From Leptolyngbya sp. FACHB-321 (lineage in GTDB: Bacteria > Cyanobacteriota > Cyanobacteriia > Leptolyngbyales > Leptolyngbyaceae): 56,567 bases of DNA. The notes under the pieces are model-generated. The model did not search any database. It worked only from the letters and a program-made list of their open reading frames with translations, and was not told where the DNA came from. Location of the stretch: assembly GCF_014695975.1 (NCBI RefSeq), contig NZ_JACJPI010000082.1:1-56567 (forward strand), read 5' to 3'. Positions 36,621 through 45,605 of this stretch are shown here, piece by piece (the first letter of the stretch is position 1; each line of letters opens with the position of its first letter). The translations under genes and the position numbers were made by a program.

Positions 36621-38402
36621 ATGGCTAAAACATTGTCTGATTTCCTTTTGGCATATCAACTATTCTCTAGTAATCGAGAGTTTAGTAACCTCCGCTCGAT
36701 TCTGAAGAGACGCATACTGCCTAGTCTGCTCAAGCTGGATGGCTTGCAACAGCTACAAGGCAAAAAATTGGATTACATTTTTGAGCACCTGCCACTCGCT
36801 GGTTTCATAGCGAGAGCAAATCCGATCTTTCAAAGTCAGCTACTGCAACTGGCTCGCTCTAACACTTTGAAAGTTGAGAAAAGCCAATGGAAACGCTTCT
36901 GCACTTGGTTACAAGCACACGAGCAGTATGTTCCTGATCCGGCTCCGCTGGTGCCGGTTTCAGAGGCAGTCCAACCTGCCTACACCCATCTCCCCAAAGG
37001 TACTCTCAAAGCAGTAATGGCGCTAAAAGAAAAGAGGGAGAGCACCAAAGAGAAGATCGCCTTGCTGGAACGAGATTGGACAGCAAAACTCATAACCGAT
37101 AGCCAAAGCTTCGATTCCTTCCAGCAAACAGTCACGCGATGGCGCAGAAAGGCTGTCACTCGCTCAACACTGGAGCATTTCCATGAAAGTATCGCACGAG
37201 TGCTGGGGTACAGAGCCTGGGAACAAGGGATTGACCTTGAAGCGTTAGCGATTACTGACCTCTTAGACCACACTTTACTGCAAGCTTATGTAGAGTCCAG
37301 TCGAAAGCGGGGCCTGTCCTCACACACGATTAAAACTGATTTGGCAGTTGTCATTCCCATTGCTCAATGGCAATTTCACTTGTCTAAACCTGATGAAAAC
37401 TACAGCAATCCTGAACCAGTGAAAGCGCTTCGCAGCTATCTGAAAACGATTTTCATTGATTACGGTGATCGACCACTCGTTTCCGATGAAGCCTGCGCCG
37501 AGAGGGAATTAACCAGGCAGCAATGCTGGGACATCTTGGACTATCTGGGCTGGCGCTGTAAAGACTTAGAAAAACAGTACGGTATGACGCACCAGGTGAT
37601 TGACGCGTGGATGGATTATTTGATCATTGCTTTCTTGGTCACAACGGGCGCGCGACAGCGCGAGCTGCGCGAGCTGCAGCGTCAATCCTTAACGCTTGAA
37701 GACAATGTCTTCTTTGTCACGTTGCCACCGGAGGGGCACAAAAATGGCAATAAGACCGGTAGGGGCAGAGCGTATCCGCTTTTTGTGGGACCCATGCAGA
37801 GCACCTTAACCGCTGACTTACAGTACTACCTTGAGCACATTCGCCCACAAAACCTGGACCATAATTTTCTCTTCTTCCTACGCCTAAATCGCGTTAAGCC
37901 GCATGGACAGATTCGTCGAGGTGATCCCATTCGAGCAGACGAGTATCTCTCTCGTCTAGTTTCTAAGCTAGTCGCTGGCGTCACCGCTCATCTGTATGGG
38001 CTTGAGCAGGCTAAATGGACGACCCCGCATGATTTTCGGCGGATTATTGCAACTTGGGTCTGTACCTATGGCGAGCCGAAGCATCTGCCCATTTTCGCTG
38101 AACTTTTGGGCAACTCCATGGACATGTTGGTGAAGATCTACAACAAAAGGCACCCAGATGCCCTAGCACGTCAGTCCCTGTTTGCTTATGAGGAGATTGT
38201 GGCAAGAGAGGAGCGGATGCAAGCTTTCAAGTCCTTAGGCAGGGCCAAGGCAGCCACTTCTATGTCTGAAATGAGCGCAACGGCACTCGTAGCCATGCTC
38301 CAAAAGCTCGTGCGCAAGCTCTGGCATGCTTTGACCCAGCGCAAACAGCAGGAGGTGCTAGCATCGTTGTCACCCATAGAGCGTGAGGCGATCGATGCCT
38401 GA
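36621..38402 (+). CDS. Tyrosine recombinase (integrase)
   Basis: 593 residues, larger than typical integrases (300-400). Catalytic elements: R345 in VTTGARQRELRELQ, Lys in HKNGNKTGRGRAYPL (~374-386), H470-x-x-R473 in TPHDFRRIIATW, and Y507 in LGNSMDMLVKIYNKRH. The usual second His/Trp (LGHS) is Asn498, a tolerated but uncommon change. The N-terminal ~280 residues contain a core-binding SAM-like domain. Likely integrates or resolves a mobile element or resolves plasmid multimers. The shared 'QRELRxLQ' pattern suggests kinship with the divergent gene at 33626. Confidence 0.87.
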   Translation: MAKTLSDFLLAYQLFSSNREFSNLRSILKRRILPSLLKLDGLQQLQGKKLDYIFEHLPLAGFIARANPIFQSQLLQLARSNTLKVEKSQWKRFCTWLQAHEQYVPDPAPLVPVSEAVQPAYTHLPKGTLKAVMALKEKRESTKEKIALLERDWTAKLITDSQSFDSFQQTVTRWRRKAVTRSTLEHFHESIARVLGYRAWEQGIDLEALAITDLLDHTLLQAYVESSRKRGLSSHTIKTDLAVVIPIAQWQFHLSKPDENYSNPEPVKALRSYLKTIFIDYGDRPLVSDEACAERELTRQQCWDILDYLGWRCKDLEKQYGMTHQVIDAWMDYLIIAFLVTTGARQRELRELQRQSLTLEDNVFFVTLPPEGHKNGNKTGRGRAYPLFVGPMQSTLTADLQYYLEHIRPQNLDHNFLFFLRLNRVKPHGQIRRGDPIRADEYLSRLVSKLVAGVTAHLYGLEQAKWTTPHDFRRIIATWVCTYGEPKHLPIFAELLGNSMDMLVKIYNKRHPDALARQSLFAYEEIVAREERMQAFKSLGRAKAATSMSEMSATALVAMLQKLVRKLWHALTQRKQQEVLASLSPIEREAIDA

Positions 38403-38436
38403 AAAGGCTCAGCCGCGTTTCACCTTGACGCTTTGG

Positions 38437-39417
38437 CTAAAGCTTAGTGGCGGTCACGACACCAAAGGCAGGACCAGTGGGACTGTTGAGGGGGTAAAAA
38501 CGTTTCGTTTGCCTGGCATACCAGTAGCAGTACCGTCCTTCAGTGCGACAGCGCATCCGTTCGGCACAATCGGGTCGCTGCTTCCACTGTTGCAAGGTCG
38601 TGATGGGGATACCCGTGAGCCTGGACAACGCCGATTGGTACAAACCACCCGTCCCAACATACTGTTGAGGCTTAACTGAAGTGGACTCCTGCTTGGGTTC
38701 GATGGGGTTAGAGCGCGTTAGTGCCGGCAGTGCCTCAACCTTAACGGCTGCAGTGGGTCGCTCCGGACTCGCACCGTGCCCATCTGACTCCATCCGTTTG
38801 GGGTAATAGCACTGTAAGAGTGGATCGTAAACCCACCCGAAGCCTTCTGGGTCTCGTTGCACGGCCCATTGGATCTGCTTCAAGTCCCTGAGATACTTTT
38901 TGAGCGTGGTGGGATTGGTCTGTAAGCGCTCTACCAGGTGCTTGGTCACCAGCCCTCTGGTCCAGTCTGCTGGCGCGAGCGCGACCAGGGATGGGCTGGG
39001 AGACGCGGCGCTGGCTGTAGCGACACTCTGAGCCTTGCTGCTCTCGGCTGGTGATCGCGTCGGTGGGCGCGTGTCAGGCTGATGTGCGTCTTGAGAGGGT
39101 TCTGGACATGGCTGATGGGGGTTGGTGAGGTACGGCTGGTAGGGTGGCGCACGGGGGGGCAGCGACCCTTGCTCTAAGAGGGCTAAGCGCTGCGCCAGTT
39201 TAGTGGTGAAGGCTTCTAGCATCTCAATGCGTTGGCACAACAGAGAAGACTCTGTTGCCCTCGCGCGGCTCTTGCAGTCAGCCCCACAAACGCCGACTAG
39301 CGTCGTTGCTGGTGAGGGAAGAGGAGCTTGAATCGTGTTAGCTGGTGCAGACGCCCTGAAGGGGTCTAGAACAACGTACGGTCTACCGTCTTGCTTTTCA
39401 AGTGTTTCAATCATCAT
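38437..39417 (-). CDS. Hypothetical cyanobacterial plasmid-type protein
   Basis: 326 residues from the ATG at 39417, preceded by AGGAAGGAAACCG. The N-terminus is followed by a coiled-coil-like segment (CQRIEMLEAFTTKLAQRLALL), a Pro/Ser/Ala-rich linker (~90-150), and two possible HTH-like regions: GLVTKHLVERLQTNPTTLKKYL and YQSALSRLTGIPITTLQQWK. The repeated 'WVYDPLLQCYYP'/'CYWYARQTKRFYP' motifs suggest duplicated domains. A DNA-binding role is plausible but inferred; family not recognised. The next upstream genes are RHH regulators in the opposite direction. Confidence 0.65.
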   Translation of the reverse strand: MMIETLEKQDGRPYVVLDPFRASAPANTIQAPLPSPATTLVGVCGADCKSRARATESSLLCQRIEMLEAFTTKLAQRLALLEQGSLPPRAPPYQPYLTNPHQPCPEPSQDAHQPDTRPPTRSPAESSKAQSVATASAASPSPSLVALAPADWTRGLVTKHLVERLQTNPTTLKKYLRDLKQIQWAVQRDPEGFGWVYDPLLQCYYPKRMESDGHGASPERPTAAVKVEALPALTRSNPIEPKQESTSVKPQQYVGTGGLYQSALSRLTGIPITTLQQWKQRPDCAERMRCRTEGRYCYWYARQTKRFYPLNSPTGPAFGVVTATKL

Positions 39418-39792
39418 CGGTTTCCTTCCTTGCAATGGTCAGGCGTGAGGGTGTGACAGGCGCTGGCGGTACTGACCGTCAAGGACTGTGAGCCCTACCG
39501 CAACTGACAGGCAGCTTGGTGATGCTAGGGGACTGGGCGAGTCTGAAACAGCGCCAGTTCAGCTGACCGTGGTCCGCTGGCGCTTAGACAAATCATTGCC
39601 AGGGGAGCCGAAAGGTTTGAGGTGGTGCTAACGTCACATCAACACCTGGCACTCCAGGCGCGATCGCTTGCGACAACAACTGCTTCAATGCCGAACTCAA
39701 GCTCATGCCCAGTCTGAGCTTCAGGAGGTCATTCGTGGCACTGGGTGAGCTTCAGTTGAACTTGACTGGATGTTAGCACACGGTGTGCAAAG

Positions 39793-39804
39793 AGTGTATA
39801 CACT
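39793..39804. promoter_or_regulatory. Palindromic operator candidate before the RHH gene
   Basis: AGTGTATACACT is a perfect 12-bp palindrome 45 bp before the GTG start of the first RHH gene; a half site CAGTGTATGAA recurs at the start codon. RHH proteins bind such short palindromes, so autoregulation is plausible. The remainder of 39436-39848 holds no gene. Confidence 0.5.
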
Positions 39805-39848
39805 TAAAGCAGATAATGTGCTGTAGGGTAATCTGAAGGAATTCAACA

Positions 39849-40046
39849 GTGTATGAAACCGAAGTGGCAACCAACAAAGCCCGGATTGTTAGCTACGTCG
39901 ATCCGGAAATCAAGGAAAAACTCGAAAAGTTGGCTGAGGCACGTCTCAGAAGTCTTAGTAACTTGATTGAGGCAGTGTTGGTTGATGAAGTTGCCAGTGC
40001 AGAAACTAACGGCGAACTGCCCAAAAGCGATCAACAAAAGAAATAA
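39849..40046 (+). CDS. Ribbon-helix-helix DNA-binding protein
   Basis: 65 residues from GTG, preceded by GAAGGA. A short N-terminal beta strand, KARIVSYVDPEIKEKLEKLAEARLRSLSNLIEAVL, fits the Arc/CopG RHH fold: strand, helix, turn with S-x-S/N, helix. The C-terminus is acidic then basic. Such proteins repress plasmid copy-control, partition or toxin-antitoxin operons as dimers. A second RHH gene follows at 40139. Confidence 0.8.
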   Translation: MYETEVATNKARIVSYVDPEIKEKLEKLAEARLRSLSNLIEAVLVDEVASAETNGELPKSDQQKK

Positions 40047-40138
40047 ATGCACCGTTTTTTAACACAGACGAAAACAAAGTGTGTCCACTTTGAGATCTGG
40101 GTATAAGATCACGACACAAGATTGAAGAGGCAATCGGC

Positions 40139-40291
40139 ATGAAGCGTGTTGTCGTTAATGTCAGCGACGAAATGTTTGAGACTCTGCAAAATCTAGCGGA
40201 GCGCGAAGTTCGTTCGGTCCCTAACCTGGTGCTTTGGCTTGCTCAGAAAAGCTTGAGCGAAAAAGAGCAGCCGCAGTCTAAAGCAAGTTAG
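40139..40291 (+). CDS. Second, very small ribbon-helix-helix protein
   Basis: 50 residues, ATG to TAG, with GAAGAGG 8 bases upstream. KRVVVNVSDEMFETLQNLAE followed by REVRSVPNLVLWLAQKSL gives the RHH pattern, and it is clearly related in layout to the preceding gene. Probably co-expressed, perhaps a heterodimer or a second copy-control regulator. Short, so often missed by gene finders. 40292-40786 shows no confident gene. Confidence 0.75.
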   Translation: MKRVVVNVSDEMFETLQNLAEREVRSVPNLVLWLAQKSLSEKEQPQSKAS

Positions 40292-40786
40292 TGAGATCAG
40301 GCAATGACCGTAAACCGACGAAGCGGAAAACTCAGTATGTGCGGCAGTCTTATTCAACTGGGCTTTTCAGAATCTTTTGCATTTTCCAGAATCTGCGATC
40401 AGGTACTAGTGTGCTTACGGCGGTCAACTAGCTGGCAGAAGCATAGACAGCAGATGAATCAACAAGTTTCCACGTTTGAAGCAAGAGGAGCGTCCATCAT
40501 GTTCTAGTCAGCCTAAAAGCCAAAAACCCCAACTGATGGTACAGCAGGGGTCAAAAGGCTTGTTATTCAATTGAAAGATAGGAGCGGGAACGCTAACTGA
40601 TGCTTTGGCGGGCAGGACGTTAGGTTATCCAGCTTTGCTATGCCAATTTTAGTGGCAATTTGTCAAAAGGTGCAACCTTTTTGATGAATTGCTCTCGTTT
40701 CGGCATGGCTTCCTATCTGCTGTTGTTCCAGCCATAGGGAGTGAACTTGTGCATCAAATTTTTTATGTCTTGAGGGAGGGCAGCCC

Positions 40787-42331
40787 ATGCAGTTAGCCCC
40801 CTCCCGTGCTTTTCCATCGGTGCAGGAAGGTGATGATCCCTTCCTCGCACTCTGGCCCCACCGCTATGACTATCTCTGGGCTGAGCATCCACATCCTGAC
40901 GAACGACCCGACTGGCAAACCGAGAGCCGTCATCCCTTGAGCGATCGCCTGCTCCAACAGGGAGCCCTGCTCTACGGTGTCCGCTTTGGTCCCACCACCC
41001 GCTACTGTGTCCTCGATGTAGACAAAGGCAGTGCTTACCACCCCACGCGCGATCGCTTCGCCTGGCGACGGTTGGTCGGAACGTTAGAAGTCTTAGGACT
41101 GGTGCAAGCCGTTGTCTGCACGTCCAGCTACAGCGGCGGTCTCCATCTCTACTTTCCTTTTGATACCGAGCAGAAGACATGGGCGATCGCCCTGGCCGTC
41201 TCCACCCTGCTGGAAAATGCTGGCTTCAAACTGGCACCGGGACAGCTGGAAGTCTTTCCTAACTGCAAAGCCTATGTCACCAGTGGCGAGCACAGTCTCT
41301 ACAACGGTCATCGTCTGCCCATGCAAGCGGGGTCGTATCTGCTAAATCAAGACCTCCAGATGCTTTGGGGCAATCAAGCGGCCTTTGTGCAGCACTGGCA
41401 GTTTGCTCAAGGCCGCAACAGCCTCGACACCAAAGCGTTGGAGCGGATTCTGAAAGCCGCACGCCGGCGACAGTTTCGCGTCACTGGCAAAGCCGATAAG
41501 TTCTTGAATGACCTGAATGCCGAAATTGAGCAAGGCTGGACCGGACCCGGACAAACTAATCGGTTACTCGGACGCATTGCCATGCGTTCTTACATCTTTG
41601 GGCATGTTCTCTATACCGACAAGCCGTTAGAAGGTAGTGCCTTAGTCCACGATATCGTCACGATCGCACAAGCCCTACCAGGCTATCAAGACTGGTGTCA
41701 GCATCAGCAGGAAGTGGAGAAACGGGCTCAAGACTGGAGGCTCGCCATCGAGCAGAGCCGCTACTTCCACTACGGCACCGACAAACGACCGGTTGAGTTA
41801 AGTCCTGATCGACCTGACGAGTCAGAGCCCAGTTGGAACCAGCAACAACAAGCTGAGGCTAGAGCACGCATTCAACAGGCCGTTGCTGACCTCTTAGAAA
41901 AAGAAGCACTACCATCAGGCATTACCGAACGCTTCGATGCGCTCATTCCCTATGGACTGAGTGGTGCCACCCTCTATCGTCATCGTGATCTTTGGCATCC
42001 CCGTCATTTACAAAACGCAACAATGGGCGCGCTTCAGAGTGCTGTGGAGCCGGATTGCTCGTGGGCGGCATCCGGCTCCAACAGTCACACAAACTTATTG
42101 GGTGAAATTGGGTGTAATACACTGCCTGAAGCAGTTTCTAGCGCTTTGGAAAGTGTGGAGGCACGGGCGATCGGGTGTAATAACTTGCCTGATGCGGATT
42201 TGAGTCAGGCAGAGACCAGAAATATGACCCAGGAGGAGGGGATTGCGTATATCAAACAGGTGTTGAAACAGGTTAAAGCCAGACGACAGGTCGAAACAGC
42301 CCAGAAAGGGATTGCGACAGGATACGTGTAA
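40787..42331 (+). CDS. Primase/PrimPol-like plasmid replication protein
   Basis: 514 residues; GAGGGAGG lies 7 bases before the ATG. An archaeo-eukaryotic primase (AEP)-type core is suggested by YCVLDVDKGSAYHP (acidic DxD catalytic site) and VVCTSSYSGGLHLYFPF (the 'SGGLHxYF' His motif). The middle and C-terminal parts are helical with a winged-helix-like LSGATLYRHRDLW. Proteins of this form are candidate replication initiators of cyanobacterial plasmids. The last residues, GIATGYV and the stop, lie inside the left inverted repeat of the mobile element at 42308-42645, so the native C-terminus was replaced. Confidence 0.75.
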   Translation: MQLAPSRAFPSVQEGDDPFLALWPHRYDYLWAEHPHPDERPDWQTESRHPLSDRLLQQGALLYGVRFGPTTRYCVLDVDKGSAYHPTRDRFAWRRLVGTLEVLGLVQAVVCTSSYSGGLHLYFPFDTEQKTWAIALAVSTLLENAGFKLAPGQLEVFPNCKAYVTSGEHSLYNGHRLPMQAGSYLLNQDLQMLWGNQAAFVQHWQFAQGRNSLDTKALERILKAARRRQFRVTGKADKFLNDLNAEIEQGWTGPGQTNRLLGRIAMRSYIFGHVLYTDKPLEGSALVHDIVTIAQALPGYQDWCQHQQEVEKRAQDWRLAIEQSRYFHYGTDKRPVELSPDRPDESEPSWNQQQQAEARARIQQAVADLLEKEALPSGITERFDALIPYGLSGATLYRHRDLWHPRHLQNATMGALQSAVEPDCSWAASGSNSHTNLLGEIGCNTLPEAVSSALESVEARAIGCNNLPDADLSQAETRNMTQEEGIAYIKQVLKQVKARRQVETAQKGIATGYV

Positions 42332-42645
42332 AAACCTGCAAGATGCCCCTCAAAGGCTTTCTCATCGGGACTTTCAGTAAACATCACAAGAGCGAAGCGT
42401 AATGTCTGCACTGCTGCTGTGCACGCAGCAGTGCCACGAGAGCATGGGGCTTTCAGCCGTTGAAATGGCACCAAAAGGGGTAGTGTACTACTGATTTTTG
42501 GGTAGTACTGGGTCCAGAAATAGTCCAACCCTGTACTAATCAAGGTTTTCGGCGGCTTATTGCAGGGACTGAAAGCTGTAAGCTCTACAGGATAAGGGTT
42601 TTACCCCTATCTTGCAGGTTTTTACACGTATCCTGTCGCAATCCC
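42308..42645. mobile_element. MITE-like element with perfect 37-bp terminal inverted repeats
   Basis: 42308-42344 and 42609-42645 are exact reverse complements (37/37), enclosing 264 bp with no credible gene. Inside, CACTGCTGC / GCAGCAGTG (near 42409-42433) forms a further hairpin. No obvious target duplication is seen. The left arm supplies the last codons of the replication protein; the right arm likewise ends a short minus-strand frame. The non-autonomous type is inferred from the absence of a transposase. Confidence 0.8.
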
Positions 42646-43051
42646 ATCCTGGTCCGGCAAAGGCCATTCAAAGCTTTTCAATTTTTCCAGAAAGGGATCC
42701 ATGCTTGCCTGACTATGCTGTATTTGTGTGCTCAGAGGATATAGCGCAATTCTAAAACAGGAAACAGGCTCTTGTTGGCCTAATTGAAGCGAAGCTGCCA
42801 TAAAGTGCAATTAGGCTGGAACTATGACAGGGTAAGGGTTCAAGGGTAGTTATTCCGTATTAATTTTTTGTCATCTTCCACAGCAGTCTCTACTAACTAA
42901 CGAATTTACGTTGTTTCAGGCTCTGGATTTGGTCTGATTGCATCTGGTGACAGCTTCGCTTCAATTAGGCCAATTACGTGCATCCTGATTACACCCTTCA
43001 TTGCCCCTCATGGCAGCTACGCCCTCATTACCCCTGAAAGGCATTGTTTGA

Positions 43052-43429
43052 ATGGACTTTTCTGTAAGCTGCACCTTGGTCAGTCAACAGTTTGGGGCAC
43101 TGCTCCTCTCATTATTGCTTGAGGCCTTCATGGCAGTCATCGTCGGCTACGGCTGGTGGGGCCATCCTTACACCTTGGCAATGATCGCGATTGCTGCCAC
43201 CCTGATCACACACCCCTTCGTCTGGTTCCTGTTTGCCGCGGGGGAGGGGTATCTAAACTATGGCTTACGGTTAGTTTTCATTGAGCTGCTTGTCGTTGGC
43301 GTCGAAGCGGTTGCTTTTCATTGGGGCGCGCGCTATCCCCTCCGCAGAAGCGTGCTCCTTTCCCTGCTGACCAACAGTGCCTCGTTACTTGTTGGCAAAC
43401 TGATCTTTCAAGTGTTTGGGTGTGAGTAG
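43052..43429 (+). CDS. Small multi-pass membrane protein
   Basis: 125 residues, four hydrophobic segments (FGALLLSLLLEAFMAVIVGY; LAMIAIAATLITHPFVWFLF; LVFIELLVVGVEAVAFHW; VLLSLLTNSASLLVGKLIF). Acidic Glu and His residues within segments 1-3 are notable. It converges with and overlaps (45 bp) the 3' end of the 318-residue membrane protein gene. Family unknown; probably works with its neighbours. Confidence 0.65.
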   Translation: MDFSVSCTLVSQQFGALLLSLLLEAFMAVIVGYGWWGHPYTLAMIAIAATLITHPFVWFLFAAGEGYLNYGLRLVFIELLVVGVEAVAFHWGARYPLRRSVLLSLLTNSASLLVGKLIFQVFGCE

Positions 43430-44341
43430 GACCAACAAGAGAGGAATTTCCACCCAAGCATGAAGGCTGGCAAGGACGCTATAGAAGGCCCGCGTGGTCA
43501 AGAATGACGTTTGAAAAGCAAAAAAGAAGAGCGTGGCGATGAGCAGCACTGTGAGAGAGAACACTGGAGGACGCATCCAGGGAATTAAACTTTCTGGCTT
43601 CGATGGGGTCCATGCGGAGAACAAGCCGATGACTACCATGTAATGCATGCATTGACAGAAGGTGGCGGCAGCAAAGAGTGGAGCGGCAAACTGACTGTGT
43701 TGGATCGAAGGCGGGACAAAGGCTGCCACATAGGCGGCCATGCTCGGTAGTGCATACCAACCCGCTCCCAACCAACGCCCATAAAAGACGAGTAGCGGCA
43801 GCAGTCCAAAAATGAAGAGGCAGCCCAACCAAGGGAAACGCTGCTGGTGGGGATGATGATAGAGGAAGCCGATGGGCGTCAGGTTATGAAGAATGGCGAG
43901 AAGCACCAGTGTTGTGATGGGGCTTTGCATGATGCCAAAGACGAGCAGCGTGGCGAGCGCCAGGGCAACTCCGAATCTCACGCGCCTTTCAGGACTGCAA
44001 CCGACTTTAAGCTGCTGCCAGAGCACGCGTGTGGCAAGGAGTACCAAGCCTAAGCCACAGCCTAATTCCAGACCGAAGCCGATCGAGCTGGGTAGCCAGC
44101 CCAGAAGCACGACACAGCGCAGTGCCGCAATCACTAGCAGTAGGTTGACTAACCAGAAGACAAAAGAGGCGTCGCACTGTTGCTTCAAAGTTGAAAAATA
44201 TTGCGCATCAAGATAGCGCAGCTCAATGAAAACGTGAGCCACTCCAAAGAGCGATAAGGTGCCTAAGTAAGTGGCCATGGGAGCAAACAGTGATGCCACT
44301 GCACTTAAGGTAACCAAGCTGATTGCCCAAGACCGCTTCAT
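43385..44341 (-). CDS. Polytopic membrane protein with conserved-looking histidines
   Basis: 318 residues, about eight hydrophobic segments. Histidines sit in or at the edge of membrane helices: FGVAHVFIELRYLD, AILHNLTPIGFLYHHPHQQ, FCQCMHYMVVIG and LASLHAWVEIP. This spacing is reminiscent of integral-membrane metal- or haem-dependent enzymes (for example Brp/Blh-like), but no family is recognised with confidence. It overlaps the upstream 254-residue gene by 4 bp (ATGA), indicating translational coupling. Confidence 0.65.
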   Translation of the reverse strand: MKRSWAISLVTLSAVASLFAPMATYLGTLSLFGVAHVFIELRYLDAQYFSTLKQQCDASFVFWLVNLLLVIAALRCVVLLGWLPSSIGFGLELGCGLGLVLLATRVLWQQLKVGCSPERRVRFGVALALATLLVFGIMQSPITTLVLLAILHNLTPIGFLYHHPHQQRFPWLGCLFIFGLLPLLVFYGRWLGAGWYALPSMAAYVAAFVPPSIQHSQFAAPLFAAATFCQCMHYMVVIGLFSAWTPSKPESLIPWMRPPVFSLTVLLIATLFFFAFQTSFLTTRAFYSVLASLHAWVEIPLLLVLLTPKHLKDQFANK

Positions 44342-45102
44342 GGCTTATCTGAAGTAGCAGAGTGTTTGTCAGAGGGGTGAAGCTGCGCTCGCTGGTGGTA
44401 CCACTTCACCATGACTAAGAGAATCACTCCCAGCAAAGGGAGTCCAAGTAAAGACATCCCCATCCCATTGGTATCACGCTGAGACTCCTGGATCGTGAAT
44501 GTCTGATCGGTCAACGTTGCGATGGTGTAGTGACCTTCAATGGTTTTTCCCTCAGCCCAGAATGGAGCAGTGGAGGGTGTACGAATCGTAGGAGACGCAG
44601 GTATGCCGTTGGCTGCTAAAACCTTGGCGTCTTTTAGCACTGTGCCTGAATACGCAATAGGCAGAACCCTGTCACCTTCTCGTACTTCGAATCCGTACTT
44701 TGGGTCGGGCTGCTGCGCTTGCTCCTGCGCTTTAGGGTCGAAGTAATGTGACTTCTCTCGGCTATCGATAATTCCCACTAAATTGCCTTCTGGATCGACG
44801 ATTCGTAGTCCGCTAAAGCTGGTTAACTCCAGGTTAAACAGGTCATCTGGTGACACTTTCGCTTTAGACACTGCAAAGAGGGTGATTTGGGGTCGATCAG
44901 TGACCCTTCCCATCGATAAACAGGTGCCTGGGTTTAGAACAAGGGGATCAGAAGAGTCATCTTGGCCCGTAAGTCGCGAACTGATCTTTGCCACAATCAG
45001 GTAATGAGGATAAGCCGTCAGGTTATCCAAACGAATGCAGTAATCAAAGGCGCGGGTTCGCCCCGTAGGCGGTGCGACATCCGCTAAATATCGAGGAAAC
45101 AT
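44338..45102 (-). CDS. Hypothetical protein with C-terminal membrane anchor
   Basis: 254 residues. The body is beta-rich (LTAYPHYLIVAKISS; LELTSFSGLRIVDPEGNLVGIIDS; KYGFEVREGDRVLPIAYSG), followed by a C-terminal hydrophobic helix, GMSLLGLPLLGVILLVMVKW, and a basic tail. No N-terminal signal at this start; a signal-like sequence exists in another frame just upstream, so a frameshift or tail-anchoring is possible. Coupled by ATGA overlap to the polytopic membrane gene; together they may form a membrane complex. Confidence 0.65.
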   Translation of the reverse strand: MFPRYLADVAPPTGRTRAFDYCIRLDNLTAYPHYLIVAKISSRLTGQDDSSDPLVLNPGTCLSMGRVTDRPQITLFAVSKAKVSPDDLFNLELTSFSGLRIVDPEGNLVGIIDSREKSHYFDPKAQEQAQQPDPKYGFEVREGDRVLPIAYSGTVLKDAKVLAANGIPASPTIRTPSTAPFWAEGKTIEGHYTIATLTDQTFTIQESQRDTNGMGMSLLGLPLLGVILLVMVKWYHQRAQLHPSDKHSATSDKP

Positions 45103-45156
45103 AGGCTAAGTGGTGAACAGAGCAGCACAGGCAACATGGCCCTGGTATAGCAATCA

Positions 45157-45200
45157 AGTTAGACTCAGCGGAGTGGGTGACTGCTCCGCTGAGTCTAACT
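45157..45200. terminator. Perfect 17-bp stem-loop
   Basis: 45157-45173 and 45184-45200 are exact reverse complements around a 10-nt loop. No T-run follows directly, so it may be a structural or mobile-element hairpin rather than a classical terminator. It immediately precedes IR-family member 3. Confidence 0.7.
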
Positions 45201-45205
45201 CCGTT

Positions 45206-45343
45206 GCTGCTGTGGTTGGCGAAAGTGTTACAAATGTCTCTCAAAAAGTGTTACAAGCTTGATGAGCCATAAAACGGCAAGCCTTTGAGAGCCTGCCATC
45301 TTTGCCTCATCTTCTGTAGAGTACTTTCGCCAACCACAGCAGC
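45206..45343. repeat. Inverted-repeat element, family member 3
   Basis: Perfect 21-bp inverted repeats (45206-45226 and 45323-45343) containing GTTGGCGAAAGT bound 138 bp. An inner CTCTCAAA / TTTGAGAG pair would extend the fold. The best-preserved member of the family, hence perhaps the youngest. Confidence 0.8.
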
Positions 45344-45605
45344 AGCGGCACAGCAAGTGACGCTAAGCGGTGTACCAGTTGCACCGGCTGCAAAGCAGGA
45401 GCCTGAAGCCCCTTGTCTTCCGTTCAAGCTCTTTGGATCAAAGAGCCTCAAGGTCAATTGGTACGTCTCAATGAGACTGAGAAGTGCTTTTTGAAACGAT
45501 TACTCAGTCGGCGTTTCAACCTTGGCGGTACTTTCTGTTCCGGTGACACTCAACCCCCGGCTGCTGCCAATTCACGTTTTTCATGATGGGAAAGTCTTCC
45601 TGTTT

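Noticed and set aside
40304-40507. 67-residue frame after the second RHH gene
   Set aside because: No good ribosome-binding site and no recognisable motif; evidence too weak to annotate.
42622-42810. 62-residue minus-strand frame ending in GIATGYV
   Set aside because: Its end is supplied by the mobile element's inverted repeat and the rest resembles no protein; not annotated as a gene.
45206-45343. Interpretation of IR-family members as integron attC sites
   Set aside because: Their ends (GTTGGCGAA) do not fit the RYYYAAC/GTTRRRY core boxes, unlike the sites at 46074 and 48145.
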